A stretch of DNA of 38,809 nucleotides from Streptomyces griseoflavus. Lineage in GTDB: Bacteria; Actinomycetota; Actinomycetes; Streptomycetales; Streptomycetaceae. Where the stretch lies: assembly GCF_014649995.1 (NCBI RefSeq), contig NZ_BMUC01000009.1, positions 306,385-345,193 on the forward strand, written 5' to 3'. Under the pieces are notes generated by a model. It was not told the DNA's origin, did not search any database, and saw nothing but the letters and a program-made list of their open reading frames with translations. How positions within the stretch are numbered: the stretch's first letter is position 1; each line of letters starts with the position of its first letter. Below, in pieces: positions 30,806-38,809 of this stretch. The position numbers were made by a program, and so were the translations under genes.

Positions 30806-31157
30806 CGACCCGGGAAACCGACGGCCGGCCGAAGCGGTGGGTCCCGGACGGATGTCACGCCGGACGGGGCCCCGCCGTGGAATCGTGGTGACCGTAGCCG
30901 GACCCGCTGCTCCCCATGAGCTGACGTGCGTGTGTTCGTCGGCCCTGGGGTGTGACGCCCGCCGACCCCTCACGCTTCTCGATCTGGCCCGAGGGTGAAG
31001 CGGACGTCACTTGACTGCACCGAAGCCCTGAGGGCTGTCGCGGAACGACTTCAGGTTGCACTCCTGGCCGGGCGGGCTGTCTCGCGAAATCACCGAGTGG
31101 AACGGCGCTTCGGCGTCCGGCCTTCTCTCAGACCCGCCGGGAGAGGTGACGCAAGCC
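30806..31157. other. Intergenic region, no gene seen
   Basis: These 352 bases lack a coding-like frame. The only notable item is TTCAGGTTGCACT at 31050-31062, repeated at 31776-31788 on the other side of the next gene. Confidence 0.4.
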
Positions 31158-31788
31158 TCAGATCGTCGGGGTGTCGTCAACAACCGGCCGGTGAATCTCG
31201 ACGACCGGCTTCCATCCCGCGGAGAAGTCGATGAAGTCCGCACGGGTCGGGTAGGTGTCGATCGCGCGACGGTCACGCTTGGGGCTGTCGCTGGCCTTGC
31301 GCCCCCGGGGAATCTGCTCCTCGAAGATGTCGACCTTCACGTCGGGAACCTCCTTGAGGCCCTGGCGCCAGATCTGTACGACGTCGGCGCCGAACGCCTG
31401 CCGGACCGCGGCGTAAAGGGCCGTGAGGGACCCCTTGTCCCCACCGGGGACAAAAAGCGCCAGGTCCAGCACGACACCGGCGGACTGAAGGACCTCTATG
31501 GTCAGCGGGCCGTTCTCGTCGGCCACGTAGATCCCGGCTTCGTTCTCGTCGTCGGGAAGGCAGGAGACCTCTTCCTGGAATACGGTCCTCGCCGTGATCG
31601 AGCCGCCCTCGAAATGCTCACCGGGCTTGGTCAGAAAGGCAGGGACATAGCAGTCGGGGAGTTTGAGTTCTGCCGTGTCGGCGGAAACGAAGACCTTGTC
31701 CTTCACGCCGAGCTTCGTCACCTCTTCCAGCGAGAGGCGGCGAGCGGCGATCTTCTCCGTGTTCACGATTTCCCTTTCAGGTTGCACT
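31050..31788. repeat. 13-base direct repeat flanking the hypothetical gene
   Basis: TTCAGGTTGCACT occurs at 31050-31062 and at 31776-31788, on either side of the gene at 31158-31766. It could be a remnant of insertion or a shared regulatory site. A chance match over this window size is not excluded. Confidence 0.3.
31158..31766 (-). CDS. Hypothetical protein, unknown family
   Basis: The product is 202 residues starting at GTG 31766, with GAAAGGGA four bases upstream. It is soluble, mixed alpha/beta, starting NTEKIAARRLSLEEVTKLG. Conserved-looking parts are LPDCYVPAFLTKPGEHFEGG, EAGIYVADENGPLTIEVLQ and FVPGGDKGSLTALYAAVRQAFG; the C-terminal third is charged (RGRKASDSPKRDRRAIDTY). I see no catalytic or membrane motif. 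Codons are less GC-biased than in neighbours, and a 13-base direct repeat flanks the gene (31050 and 31776), so it may have been acquired. Confidence 0.65.
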   Translation of the reverse strand: MNTEKIAARRLSLEEVTKLGVKDKVFVSADTAELKLPDCYVPAFLTKPGEHFEGGSITARTVFQEEVSCLPDDENEAGIYVADENGPLTIEVLQSAGVVLDLALFVPGGDKGSLTALYAAVRQAFGADVVQIWRQGLKEVPDVKVDIFEEQIPRGRKASDSPKRDRRAIDTYPTRADFIDFSAGWKPVVEIHRPVVDDTPTI

Positions 31789-32262
31789 GTCCCTCCGAGC
31801 GAGGACGCTACCACGAAAACGTGAGGTCAACTGCCCAGCATTCGTTGGGTAAATGGCCTCCGGCGACCCGCACGGGAGGATATTGAAGCGAGTGCCACTC
31901 GGCTGGGAACACGCATCCGCCGGGCAGTATCCCTCGTCATGGTGTTGGGGATCAACTGGTCATGCCTTTCGGTGCGTTGGGTGGCACGGAGGAACTAAAG
32001 AGAGTTTGCGGCAGATATCACCCATATCGTCTTCGGGTGGGGCGAGGTGAGGCGACCCATTCGTCGTGCATCTCGAAGAGCGCAGCGGAAACCAGCCGGA
32101 TGGTCCGATCCGGAAGTGTCGTGACGCTCCTGGCTCTGACGACGTGCGCGGTCAGCGGGCCTTCGACATGTCCCGAGAACCCCGAAGGAGCCCTCCAAGA
32201 GCCTGACGCCCACTGCCCTGAGAGAACGCCCCGCAGGCAGGCCGCTCCCGCGAGGCGGCGTC
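31789..32262. other. Intergenic region of lower GC
   Basis: These 474 bases are visibly less GC-rich around 31860-32060 (for example GAACTAAAGAGAGTTTGCGG). No convincing gene or RNA is seen. The promoter for the minus-strand gene at 31766 lies at its left end. Confidence 0.4.
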
Positions 32263-33183
32263 CTATGCCGCCCCCGTCTCCTTCCGCAGCACCCGCGTCA
32301 GGCGCTCCCCGAGCTCCCGGTCGACGCTCCCCTCGCACGCGACCCCCAGCGCCGCCGCCAGGTCGCGCAGGTGGAGGTCGGCCAGGGCCTCGGTGAGTTC
32401 GGCGAAGGCGTCCGCGGCCGCGCGGCCACGCCGTACACCCGAGGTGAGGGCGACGGCCCCGGCCAGTGCGGCCGGCCACCACCAGAGCGCCAGCACCAGG
32501 TAGCCGACACCCCACGCGCACAGGCGCGCCGCGGAGGTCAACCGGAACCGGGCCGCCTGGAGTTCGGCGCGGGTGCCGTCGGCGGCCAGGAGCCACAGGT
32601 GCGGCCAGGCGGCCGCCAGGTCCAGGCCGTGAGCACGCCACAGCCGTTGACCGGGCGCGGCGAGGCGGTCGCCCATCGCGAACGGGTGACGGGGCGGCGC
32701 CGGCCCCATGCGGGCCCGGTCGGCGTGACGCCGCTCGGCGAGGCCGATGAGCCGGTCGGCGTCGGCCGCGCCCTCGATGCGGGCCCGGCCCGCCGCCACC
32801 AGCGCGGTGCGGAAGGCCTCGTCGGCCGCGTGCCAGCGGCGTGCCCGGCGGTCGGTGAGGTACCGCAGCAAGGGTCCGCGTGGCTCCGCGCACCACAGCA
32901 ACTCCACGCCCGCGCCCAGGGACTGGGCTGCCGCTCCGATCACCGCGGCGCCGGCCAGCACGCCCGCCGCCGCCAGGACGACGGTGCCCGCGCTGCCGGA
33001 CGCGGGGGAGGCGGCCAGCGCGTCGAGGCGGTCCCGTAGCCGCTCCATGTCGGACCAGTGTTCGTGGCCGAGGAGCGTCGCCGTGGCGAGAGCGGCGAGG
33101 AAGAGCAGACCGGGAAGGGCGAGCAGAGCCAGCCACCGTTCGGCGATCCGGCCGCTCAGCGCGCTGAGAAAGGCGCTGGTCAC
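32263..33183 (-). CDS. Multi-span membrane protein coupled to the small upstream gene
   Basis: The product is 306 residues from GTG 33183, whose GTGA overlaps the previous stop. Hydrophobic segments: LALLALPGLLFLAALATATLLG (about 18-39), TVVLAAAGVLAGAAVIGAAAQ (about 66-86) and CAWGVGYLVLALWWWPAALAGAVAL (about 222-247). A cytoplasmic-type region between them contains GPLLRYLTDRRARRWHAADEAF and HPFAMGDRLAAPGQRLWRAHGLDL. The C-terminus is a charged helical domain (AFAELTEALADLHLRDLAAALG). I do not recognise a named family. It diverges from the TPR-CHAT gene, so it may be the membrane component of the same system (anchor, target or pore); that is inference. Confidence 0.75.
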   Translation of the reverse strand: MTSAFLSALSGRIAERWLALLALPGLLFLAALATATLLGHEHWSDMERLRDRLDALAASPASGSAGTVVLAAAGVLAGAAVIGAAAQSLGAGVELLWCAEPRGPLLRYLTDRRARRWHAADEAFRTALVAAGRARIEGAADADRLIGLAERRHADRARMGPAPPRHPFAMGDRLAAPGQRLWRAHGLDLAAAWPHLWLLAADGTRAELQAARFRLTSAARLCAWGVGYLVLALWWWPAALAGAVALTSGVRRGRAAADAFAELTEALADLHLRDLAAALGVACEGSVDRELGERLTRVLRKETGAA

Positions 33184-33617
33184 CGCAGGGGGACCGTGCG
33201 CAAGGGCTGGTCGAAGACCCGGCAGCCGGGATGCGGGGCGGCATCGTCACCGGGTGGCGCCTCCACACGCCCGCAGTGACCGCGCGGGCAGGCCAGTACG
33301 TGCAGCGGCGGGTGGGCCGGTCCGGGGACCGGGAGCCGCTGGTAACCGGGCGGGGGGAGGGTCGGGGTGGTGCGGTAGGAGCCCAGGCCGGCGCTGTGCC
33401 CGGCGGCGAGCAACACCTCCTCCAACTCGTCGAACGAGTCCTCCAGTTCCTCGGGGGGCAGACCGGAACGCAGCGCGGAGGTGATGGTGTCGACGAGCCG
33501 CAGACCCTCTTCGCCGAGATTCAGCGACGCGGACGCGTCCGTCAGCCGTCGGCACAGTTCCGCCAACCGGGCATGGCCGCCGCGCGGTTCGCTTCGCTCA
33601 CCGGTATCGGTCCTCAC
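33180..33617 (-). CDS. Small protein with C-terminal Cys/His site, coupled to membrane protein
   Basis: The product is 145 residues from GTG 33617, with GAGGGGGAACG directly upstream. The N-terminal two-thirds are helical (ARLAELCRRLTDASASLNL, EDSFDELEEVLLAAGHSAG). The C-terminal part has HVLACPRGHCGRVE and APHPGCRVF, a possible zinc site with ligands of the Cys/His type. Such small helical-plus-zinc proteins can be adaptors in CHAT/protease neighbourhoods. It starts 134 bases from the divergent TPR-CHAT gene and overlaps the membrane gene by four bases. Not a recognised family. Confidence 0.7.
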   Translation of the reverse strand: MRTDTGERSEPRGGHARLAELCRRLTDASASLNLGEEGLRLVDTITSALRSGLPPEELEDSFDELEEVLLAAGHSAGLGSYRTTPTLPPPGYQRLPVPGPAHPPLHVLACPRGHCGRVEAPPGDDAAPHPGCRVFDQPLRTVPLR

Positions 33618-33751
33618 CGTTCCGTTCCCCCTCGGACGCCGGATGTCGGTCGGCCGCGATTGTACGTCCCTGTCCTGACGCCCCGTTCGCTATCGTGAGG
33701 ACGGGCCGCGCGATGCCGAGGACCGCGGTCACGACGACGTGACATCCGGGG

Positions 33752-36700
33752 GTGGGCGTGTCGAACGGGGGTTCCGCGCGAGCGGTGGACGCGGCGGACG
33801 AGGATGCCGAAGCGCTCGCCGACCACTTGCTGTCGCACCACCTCGGGACCGGAGACCTGCAGGCCCTCGATCAGGCGATCGCCCTCTACGAGCGGTTCCG
33901 TGCCACGACGGCGGCGCGGGACACCGTACGGACAGCCGTTCGGGCCTCCAACCTGATGGTCGCCCTGCAGACCCGGTACCAACTGCTGCGACGCCCCGAC
34001 GACCTCGAGGCACTGATCGACCTGGGCCGCGAACGTGCCGCGTGCGAGCCGGCCCGCCCGCAGGACGTGCGGCTGCTCGGCCTCGCGTACCAGCAGCGGT
34101 TCGACCGGTACGGGCGGCCCGACGACCTCGACGGGGCGGTGGACGCCTTCGACCGGGCGGCCCGCCTCCCCCAGGAACCCCACACCGCGGCGCAGTCGCT
34201 CGGCGGCCTCGCGGAAACGCTGCACCTCCGGCACAGGATCGCCGTCGGTGCCGAAGGTGTCCCCGCCACCGGACCCCGGGACGGTGACACCGACCCTTCC
34301 GCCGCGGCGGACCTCCTCCGCGCGACGGACGCACAACGGCGCGCGCTGCGGCTCTTACCCGAAGGTTCGGACGACCGCATCGGCTACCTGAGCAACCTGG
34401 CCGGGATCCGGTACCGCGCGTACCTGTTCGACGGGGACACCGGAGCCCTGCGCGAGGCGATCGACATGTGGCGCACCGGCCTGGAGGCCGCCCCGCCGGG
34501 CGGGCCCGCCCGCGTGATCGTCCTGCGCAACCTCACCCAGGCCCTGCGCGTGTGGTTCGAGCATCACCCCGATGAGCCCAACCGGTCCGACATGCTGCGG
34601 ACCCACCGCACGGCCCTCGCCGACTGTCCGCACGGCCACCCGGACCGTGCCGAACTGCTCGCCGGATACGGCGTCGCCCTGCGCCTGGCCGCCGAGGCCA
34701 GCGGCGACCCGGCGTTGCTCCGGGAGTCCGCGGCCTCGCTGCGCGAGGCCCTGACCCTGTTCCCGCCCGGCACGCGGCTGCGCGCCATGAGGCTGGGGAG
34801 TCTCGGCAACACCCTGCACAGGCTCGCGCAGTGGACCGGTGACACGGCGCTCCTGGACGAAGCGGTCGCGGTCCTGCGTGCCGCCCTCGCCGAGCAGCGG
34901 CCGGGCACGGACGAGTACGCCGACACCCTGGGGAACCTGGCGGTCACCCTGCGCGAACGTGCCCTCCAGGCGGACGACATGACGTCCCTGCGGGAAGCCT
35001 CACGTCTCGCGAGGGAAGCCCTCCACATGGCTCCGACGCCCTCCGGCCCTCGGAGCGGACGGCTCGGCAACCTGGGCGTGATCCTGCAGAGCTGGCACGG
35101 CGTGACGGGAGACACCGAGGCCGTCGACGAGGCGATCGAGGTGGCCCGCCGGGCGCTCGCCGTGGCGCCCGACGCCGGCCAGGCGCGCGCCGACCGGCTG
35201 AACCACCTGGCCAACGCCCTACGGGCACGGTTCGCGTCCACCACCGACGTGGCGGACCTCGACGAGGCCGTCGCACTGCTGGAGGAGGCCGCCCGGCAGG
35301 TCCCCTACGGCGATCCGGCGCTCGCCGTGGTCCTGTCCAACCTCGGCTCCGCCCGGCTCACCAAGCACCACGCCACCGGCGCGGCAGGCGAGTTGGAACA
35401 GGCCGTCAGCGAACTGGGCCGCGCCGTGTGGGCCGTCACCGAGCACACTTCTGCCCACGGCACCTACCTGAAGTCGTACGGCGACGCACTGCGCGCCCTG
35501 CACCACCGGGACGGCAACCCGGCCGTACTCGCCGCCGCCGCGGACGCCTACCGGCAGGCCGCCGGCACCAGGTCCCTGCCCGCCCACGAGCGGGTGCTCG
35601 CGGCCTGGGAATGGGGCGCCGCCGCCGCGGACGACAACCGGTGGGACGACGCCCTGCCGGCATACGAACTCGCCCTTGAGCTGCTGCCGTTCGCCGCGTC
35701 CGGCCGACTGGTCCGCAGCGACCAGGAACGCGGTCTGTCCCGGGTGCGGGGCCTGGCCGCCGAAGCTGCCGCATGCGCGGTCAACGCCGGGCAGCCGGAG
35801 CGAGCGGTGCTGCTGCTGGAACAGGGCCGCGGTGTCCTGCTGGGCCGGGCCATGGCCACCCGCGACGGGCTCGGACGGCTGCGCGACGCCCATCCCGCCC
35901 TCGCCGAACGCTTCGCCCGCCTGCGGGCACGCCTCGACGCGCTCGAAGCCGCCGACGCCGCGGACACCGGCCAGGGCGGGTTGTCGACCGACATCGGCGG
36001 CCAGGGCCGGCCGCCGATCGCCACCACCGGTCTGGGCCGGTCGTCGACCGACACCACCGACCAGCGGCACGCCCTCGCGTCCGACCTGGAGCACCTGGTC
36101 GCCGCCATCCGCGCACGGCCCGGCTTCTCCGACTTCCTCGGCGCGCCGACCCTCGACGCGCTGCTGGCCTGCGCGGACAGGGGCCCGGTCGTGCTCGCCT
36201 ACTGCAGCGCCTACCGCAGTGACGCCCTGGTGCTGCGGAACGGCGAGGTGGTCCTCGTCCCCCTGCCGGACGCCACCCCGCGGGCCGTCGCCGAGCAGAC
36301 GGACCGCCTCGAACGGGCACTCACCGACGCGGCCGACCCCGCCCGCGACCGCGCGGCGCAGCACACCGTCAGCGAGGTACTGGCCTGGACCTGGGACCAC
36401 GTCACCGGCCCGGTGCTCGACCGGCTCGGGCTGAACGGGCCCACGCCGGACGGTGCGTGGCAGCGGGTGTGGTGGTCACCGGGAGGCGCGCTGGCCTCCC
36501 TGCCGCTGCACGCGGCCGGCCACCACGCCGAGGCCCCCCACGGAGTACCGGACGCCGCTGCCGGAACCGTGCCGGCCAGGGCGTCGGCGGTGCCGGGACC
36601 GCCGACGGTACTGGACCGGGTCGTCTCCTCCTACACACCGACCGTCGGGGCCCTCCGCTACGCCCGGACCCGCGCCGCCGCCCCCCGCCCGCACGGACCG

Positions 36701-37303
36701 CTGCTCGCCGTCGCGCTCCCCGACACCCCCGGCGCGCGGCCGCTCGGCGGAGCGCGGCGGGAGGTGGAGGTCCTGAGGGGCCTCCTGCCGACCGAGGTGC
36801 TGTACGAGGAACAGGCCACCTTCGCACGGGTGATGGACGCCCTGCCCCGCCATCCCTGCGTGCACTTCGCCTGCCACGGGGTCAGCGAGCCCGCCGACCC
36901 TTCCCACGGACGGCTCCTGGTGCACGACCACGCGACGCGCCCGCTGACCGTCCGCGAGATCTCCCGCCTGCACCTCCCGGCGGCACGGCTCGCGGTGATG
37001 TCCGCCTGCGAGACCGCGCGCGGCGGCGGCGAGCTGGCCGACGAGGCGATCCACATCACCTCCGCATTCCAGCTCGCGGGATACCCCCACGCCGTCGGAA
37101 CGCTCTGGCCGGTGCACGACGCGGTGGCCGTCCGCGTCACACGTCTCCTCTACCAGGGGCTGCGCACCGAAGGAGCCGGTGGCGAACCGGAACTGGACGA
37201 CACGAGGACGGCCGACGCCCTGCACCGGGCGGTGCTGCGGTGCCGCACCGCCTTCGCGGCCAGCCCCAGCCTGTGGGCCGCACACGTGCACGCGGGCGCC
37301 TGA
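33752..37303 (+). CDS. TPR-CHAT protein (caspase-like protease with tetratricopeptide repeats)
   Basis: The product is 1183 residues from GTG 33752; GTG 33758 is equally possible. Residues about 15-690 are tetratricopeptide-like repeats with recurring units such as RADRLNHLANALRARF and DEYADTLGNLAVTLRERAL. The CHAT domain (about 790-1183) has the catalytic His1042 in HFACHGVSEP and Cys1086 in VMSACETARGGGEL, then FQLAGYPHAVGTLWPVHD. CHAT domains are C14-type proteases; TPR-CHAT proteins in other bacteria are activated by partner proteins and cleave effectors, as in the Craspase-associated type III CRISPR protease. A low-complexity insert (about 740-770) follows the TPRs. It forms an operon with a second TPR gene 31 bases downstream, and is divergent from the small/membrane protein pair. 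Confidence 0.9.
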   Translation: MGVSNGGSARAVDAADEDAEALADHLLSHHLGTGDLQALDQAIALYERFRATTAARDTVRTAVRASNLMVALQTRYQLLRRPDDLEALIDLGRERAACEPARPQDVRLLGLAYQQRFDRYGRPDDLDGAVDAFDRAARLPQEPHTAAQSLGGLAETLHLRHRIAVGAEGVPATGPRDGDTDPSAAADLLRATDAQRRALRLLPEGSDDRIGYLSNLAGIRYRAYLFDGDTGALREAIDMWRTGLEAAPPGGPARVIVLRNLTQALRVWFEHHPDEPNRSDMLRTHRTALADCPHGHPDRAELLAGYGVALRLAAEASGDPALLRESAASLREALTLFPPGTRLRAMRLGSLGNTLHRLAQWTGDTALLDEAVAVLRAALAEQRPGTDEYADTLGNLAVTLRERALQADDMTSLREASRLAREALHMAPTPSGPRSGRLGNLGVILQSWHGVTGDTEAVDEAIEVARRALAVAPDAGQARADRLNHLANALRARFASTTDVADLDEAVALLEEAARQVPYGDPALAVVLSNLGSARLTKHHATGAAGELEQAVSELGRAVWAVTEHTSAHGTYLKSYGDALRALHHRDGNPAVLAAAADAYRQAAGTRSLPAHERVLAAWEWGAAAADDNRWDDALPAYELALELLPFAASGRLVRSDQERGLSRVRGLAAEAAACAVNAGQPERAVLLLEQGRGVLLGRAMATRDGLGRLRDAHPALAERFARLRARLDALEAADAADTGQGGLSTDIGGQGRPPIATTGLGRSSTDTTDQRHALASDLEHLVAAIRARPGFSDFLGAPTLDALLACADRGPVVLAYCSAYRSDALVLRNGEVVLVPLPDATPRAVAEQTDRLERALTDAADPARDRAAQHTVSEVLAWTWDHVTGPVLDRLGLNGPTPDGAWQRVWWSPGGALASLPLHAAGHHAEAPHGVPDAAAGTVPARASAVPGPPTVLDRVVSSYTPTVGALRYARTRAAAPRPHGPLLAVALPDTPGARPLGGARREVEVLRGLLPTEVLYEEQATFARVMDALPRHPCVHFACHGVSEPADPSHGRLLVHDHATRPLTVREISRLHLPAARLAVMSACETARGGGELADEAIHITSAFQLAGYPHAVGTLWPVHDAVAVRVTRLLYQGLRTEGAGGEPELDDTRTADALHRAVLRCRTAFAASPSLWAAHVHAGA

Positions 37304-37334
37304 CCACACCGGCAGCGACGAGGAGGCGGTCACG

Positions 37335-38600
37335 ATGACCCGATGGTGGCGACGACGAGCCGCGGGAGACGGCCGGGGCACCGGAGCACGGCCGCCGCAG
37401 ACCCCGGGAGAGGCCCAGGGACAGGCGCACGCGGGCAACCCGGGCGGGGTCTCCCGCACCGAACCGCCCGACCCGGACCCCGACCCCGCGGCGGAACCGG
37501 CAAGCGGGCGGCGCCTGGTCGGCGGGCGCATCACCATCACGGAGGTGACGGAGGGGCGGCCGGAACGCGAGATCGCCGGCGTCGACCTGTCCGCCGTGGA
37601 CATCAACACCCTGCGGGCCCGGTCCGCCATCGACCGTCTGGGCCCCGAGCATCCGGACGCCCTCACCGCCATGCGCGACCTCGCACACGCCCTGGTGTCG
37701 GTCCCCGGACGGGGAGAGGAGGCGGTCGAGCTCTACCAGCACGTGGCCCGCACCCAGTGGACCACGCTCGGCGACCGCCACGAGGAAACCCTGCGCACCT
37801 CCGTCGAACTGGCCGACGCCCTCCACGCCACCGGTCAGCTGCGCCTCGCGGAGACGGCGTGGCGCGACACGTTCCGCGCCCTGGCGGACACCCTCGGCCG
37901 CGACCACCCGGACGCGTTGCGCAGCGCGGCCGGACTCGCCGCCGTCCTGGAGGACCTCGGCCGGCCCCACGAAGCCGAGCCGCTCCTGCGGGACGTCCTG
38001 GAACGCCGTCTCCGACAGCTCGGCCACGACCACCCCGACGTCCTGTCCTCCACCAACACCCACGCGGCCTCGCTGCTCAGGTGCGGCCGCCACGAGGAGG
38101 CCGAACGCACCCTGCGCGCCCTCGTGAACCGCCTGGAGAGCCGGTACGGCCGCGACCACGAGCGCACGGTCGCGGCCCGGGGCAACCTCGGAGCCGTCCT
38201 GGTCAGACTGGACCGCCACGCCGAGGCGGAACAGCACATCCGCGCCGTCGTACGGTCGATGGAGGCGACGCTGGGGCCGCACCACGACTCCACCCTGACC
38301 GCGCGCAACAACCTCGCCGCCGTCCTGCACGCCATGCAGCGCTACGAGGACGCCGTGCCCATCCTGCGCGCCGTCCTCGCCGAGTACGTCGCACGCCACG
38401 GCGAGGGTCATCCGGCGACCGTCGGAGCGCGGGACAACCTCGCCAACGTACTGATCGACGTGGGCCGGCACGACGAGGCGGCCGACCTGCTCGACCGCTG
38501 CGTACGCGACTACCGGCGCGTTCACGGCCCGGGGCACCCCCGCCTGCGGGCCGCCGAGGAGCGGCTGGCCTGGCTGCGCGAGGACCCGTCGGCGCACTGA
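37335..38600 (+). CDS. TPR protein (kinesin-light-chain-type repeats), partner of TPR-CHAT
   Basis: The product is 421 residues from ATG 37335, with GGAGG eight bases upstream. A disordered Pro/Arg-rich N-terminus (to about 60) precedes a short conserved strand (RRLVGGRITITEVTE). At least six 42-residue TPR_10/TPR_12 repeats follow: LGRDHPDALRSAAGLAAVL, LGHDHPDVLSSTNTHAASLL, YGRDHERTVAARGNLGAVL, LGPHHDSTLTARNNLAAVL, HGEGHPATVGARDNLANVL. These are distinct in type from the TPRs of the CHAT protein. It probably acts as the sensor or adaptor for the protease; the ligand is unknown. It ends the operon before a 15-bp terminator. Confidence 0.85.
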   Translation: MTRWWRRRAAGDGRGTGARPPQTPGEAQGQAHAGNPGGVSRTEPPDPDPDPAAEPASGRRLVGGRITITEVTEGRPEREIAGVDLSAVDINTLRARSAIDRLGPEHPDALTAMRDLAHALVSVPGRGEEAVELYQHVARTQWTTLGDRHEETLRTSVELADALHATGQLRLAETAWRDTFRALADTLGRDHPDALRSAAGLAAVLEDLGRPHEAEPLLRDVLERRLRQLGHDHPDVLSSTNTHAASLLRCGRHEEAERTLRALVNRLESRYGRDHERTVAARGNLGAVLVRLDRHAEAEQHIRAVVRSMEATLGPHHDSTLTARNNLAAVLHAMQRYEDAVPILRAVLAEYVARHGEGHPATVGARDNLANVLIDVGRHDEAADLLDRCVRDYRRVHGPGHPRLRAAEERLAWLREDPSAH

Positions 38601-38682
38601 CCTTTCGTCGGGGAACGGCCGCACGCCCGACCTCGCCGCGCCCCCGGCCGGCCGGAAGCCGCCGGGCCGGAGGGGACCGGGG

Positions 38683-38724
38683 CGCCCGGCGCGGTGCCGG
38701 CCCACCCGTGCACCGCGCCGGGCG
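38683..38724 (+). terminator. Terminator of the TPR-CHAT operon
   Basis: A perfect 15-bp stem (38683-38697 with 38710-38724) with a 12-base loop begins 83 bases after the stop at 38600. Nothing else is seen in 38601-38809. Confidence 0.75.
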
Positions 38725-38809
38725 GGCCGCGCCGACACACCCGCGGACCCGCGCCCCTGCACCCCTGCACCCGCGCAGGAGGTCTCCGCACCCGCTGCCG
38801 TCCCGTGCA

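Noticed and set aside
35965-36070. Short internal repeats (TCGTCGACCGAC, GGCCAGGGCCGG) in the TPR-CHAT gene
   Set aside because: They are small in-frame expansions in a low-complexity linker and do not look like a mobile or regulatory repeat.
38641-38809. GC-rich repeats such as CCCCTGCACCCCTGCACCC at the window end
   Set aside because: Low-complexity intergenic sequence next to a terminator; no array or coding content can be supported.
1-38809. CRISPR arrays, retron-like or diversity-generating elements, tRNA genes
   Set aside because: No regularly spaced direct repeats, reverse-transcriptase motif or complete cloverleaf was seen by eye on either strand.

Overview
The window is high-GC actinobacterial DNA, almost certainly from a Streptomyces chromosome. 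Codons strongly prefer G or C in third position, GTG and TTG starts are common, rho-independent hairpins lack U-tracts, and the families present (TioE-like MerR regulator, GH81 glucanase, DUF5682/MoxR cluster, TPR-CHAT protein) are typical Streptomyces accessory genes. No tRNA, rRNA, CRISPR array or replication origin was seen.

Layout. (1) 1-7,860 looks like a mobile or defence-type stretch. It has the end of an IS5-family transposase, decayed gene pieces, two tandem paralogous genes for PD-(D/E)xK nuclease plus DUF2075/Schlafen-group-3-type helicase proteins, a 42-residue membrane peptide, and a PIN-like RNase-fold protein. Each nuclease-helicase gene is preceded by the same three-hairpin leader (1057-1142 and 3161-3227). 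Its last hairpin pairs a CCCCCA strand with the gene's own Shine-Dalgarno sequence. I consider this the most novel signal in the window. (2) 7,861-16,944, minus strand, is a tightly coupled SWIM - unknown - vWA - MoxR AAA+ - DUF5682 operon related in composition to E. coli yehLMPQ. Upstream of it, and facing the same way, is a helix-hairpin-helix/coiled-coil membrane protein. (3) 16,945-22,260 holds a doubly broken secreted esterase, a hypothetical gene, a divergent MerR (TioE-like) / erythromycin-esterase-like pair sharing a perfect palindrome, and two overlapping paralogous membrane-protein genes. (4) 22,221-31,157 is ordinary chromosomal content: a secreted GH81 beta-1,3-glucanase with a LacI-type operator on its promoter, a zinc alcohol dehydrogenase, a frameshifted DUF1963-like pseudogene, a PQQ-propeller lipoprotein, a membrane-anchored protein, a stand-alone HflX N-terminal domain and a small membrane peptide. 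(5) 31,158-38,809 has an unknown 202-residue protein and then a divergent four-gene locus. One arm is a zinc-ligand-like small protein overlapping a multi-span membrane protein. The other arm is a TPR-CHAT (caspase-like protease) protein followed by a second TPR protein and a strong terminator. This reads as a candidate protease-effector conflict system.

How the genes may work together. The nuclease-helicase pair with self-similar leaders could be a post-transcriptionally controlled nucleic-acid-targeting defence pair. The MoxR-vWA cluster is an AAA+ chaperone/metal-binding adaptor machine with effector-like partners. The CHAT locus has the domain make-up of a sensor (TPR), protease (CHAT) and membrane output. 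These functional readings are inference. The domains, motifs, overlaps, hairpins and lesions were read by eye from the sequence, and no search or folding program was run.
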